This document shows positions 63,825 through 64,000 of a DNA stretch of 64,000 bases, one piece after another. Both the position numbers and the translations under genes were made by a program. Numbering within the stretch: position 1 is the stretch's first letter; each line of letters starts with the position of its first letter. Source of the stretch: Synchiropus splendidus (lineage: Eukaryota; Chordata; Actinopteri; Syngnathiformes; Callionymidae); contig NC_071348.1 in NCBI RefSeq assembly GCF_027744825.2, positions 19,501,563-19,565,562 on the forward strand, read 5' to 3'. Under the pieces are notes generated by a model. It was not told the origin of the DNA. It searched no databases and was given only the letters and a program-made list of their open reading frames with translations.

Positions 63825-63842
63825 GGAACGCCAGACAGCTTA
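63825..63842 (+). other. 37-bp deletion in a satellite monomer
   Basis: AACGCCA joins directly to GACAGCTTAG at about 63,833/63,834. The segment from AACATAAAAATG to ACACTTCA is missing, leaving a 151-bp monomer. The loss removes the AACAT-AAAA-ATGTT dyad and the TTTCGAAA region. A 2-base CA microhomology is present at the join. Confidence 0.88.
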
Positions 63843-64000
63843 GATTTGATGTGCAACTACTAGAAAGACCCTTTCTGCTATAGTGGGAGGTTAAAATTTC
63901 ATGTTCGGAAGCTTCCATGCAAAGTAATGGCACAATGCAGACAACGCTTTTTTAGTCTGAAATAAGGTCGATTCTGGAACGGCAAACATAAAAATGTTGA

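Larger units (their letters stand above)
14207..64000 (+). repeat. 188-bp satellite array, right block (about 265 monomers)
   Basis: Same monomer, phase and orientation as the left block, resuming in register directly after the transposon. Variant sets change at about 30.1, 37.2, 47.5, 49.2 and 53.5 kb, so the block is a patchwork of locally amplified segments. Repeat units of 8, 9, 10, 11, 13 and about 14 monomers recur locally. Indels are few: single-base changes in A or T runs, an 8-bp deletion near 22,094, a 37-bp deletion near 63,833, and 41-bp partial duplications in four monomers. Confidence 0.98.

Noticed and set aside
1..64000. Many short open frames of 60-144 codons on both strands, with recurring texts such as SHYSRKGLSSSCTSNLSCLKC on the minus strand.
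   Set aside because: They repeat every monomer in register with the satellite. 188 is not divisible by three, so each frame breaks at the next copy. Similarity between them is the DNA repeat itself, and there is no sign of codon-level constraint.
1..64000. CRISPR-like or phage-like direct repeats.
   Set aside because: The repeats are contiguous 188-bp monomers without unique spacers, and the window has spliced transposon genes, so it is eukaryotic satellite DNA.

Overview
The window is almost entirely one eukaryotic satellite DNA, interrupted once by a DNA transposon. From 1 to 11,496 and from 14,207 to 64,000 the sequence is a head-to-tail array of a 188-bp monomer. I see about 325 copies, all in one orientation on both sides of the interruption. 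Monomer length, uniform orientation, local higher-order repeats and the absence of genes suggest a centromeric or pericentromeric block. The transposon type (PIF/Harbinger with spliced, convergent genes) and the gene structure suggest an animal, perhaps a teleost fish. That is an inference; I do not recognise the satellite by name.

Array layout by shared monomer variants (borders approximate). 1-7.6 kb: 6- and 7-monomer repeats, including a 1,316-bp tandem duplication at 4,561-7,192. 7.6-11.5 kb: a more diverged stretch with a subfamily that carries a new palindrome. 14.2-30.1 kb: monomers rich in an 'ACGATTTTTCAT' variant, with 8-, 9-, 11- and 13-monomer repeats. 30.1-37.2 kb: a different variant set, related to the satellite at the left edge of the transposon. 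37.2-47.5 kb: the first set again. 47.5-48.9 kb: a copy of the first 1.3 kb of the window. 49.2-53.0 kb: a 1,880-bp (10-monomer) tandem duplication. 53.5-64 kb: a third variant set with 9-, 13- and about 14-monomer repeats.

The interruption (11,497-14,206, 2,710 bp) is a decayed PIF/Harbinger element. It has about 24-bp imperfect terminal inverted repeats and a 3-bp TGA target duplication. It holds two convergent gene remnants. On the minus strand is a broken Harbinger transposase, with an N-terminal exon and a piece of the DDE domain around a VEDEASPF motif. On the plus strand is an accessory gene with a possible MADF C-terminal remnant, an acidic Ser/Pro linker and a BESS-like C-terminal exon. 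The catalytic core is largely missing, so it cannot be autonomous. Uninterrupted satellite copies of the insertion site lie at 31.7, 33.2 and 35.9 kb and confirm the insertion point base by base.

I find no rRNA, tRNA or CRISPR and no intact host gene. The many short open frames inside the satellite are by-products of repetition. The clearest surprises are structural: a cluster of dyad symmetries in every monomer, a partial CENP-B-box-like site that alternates between monomers, faint Pol III-like boxes, a 41-bp partial duplication found in four distant monomers, and a copied segment about 47 kb away with an internal 6.4-kb length difference.
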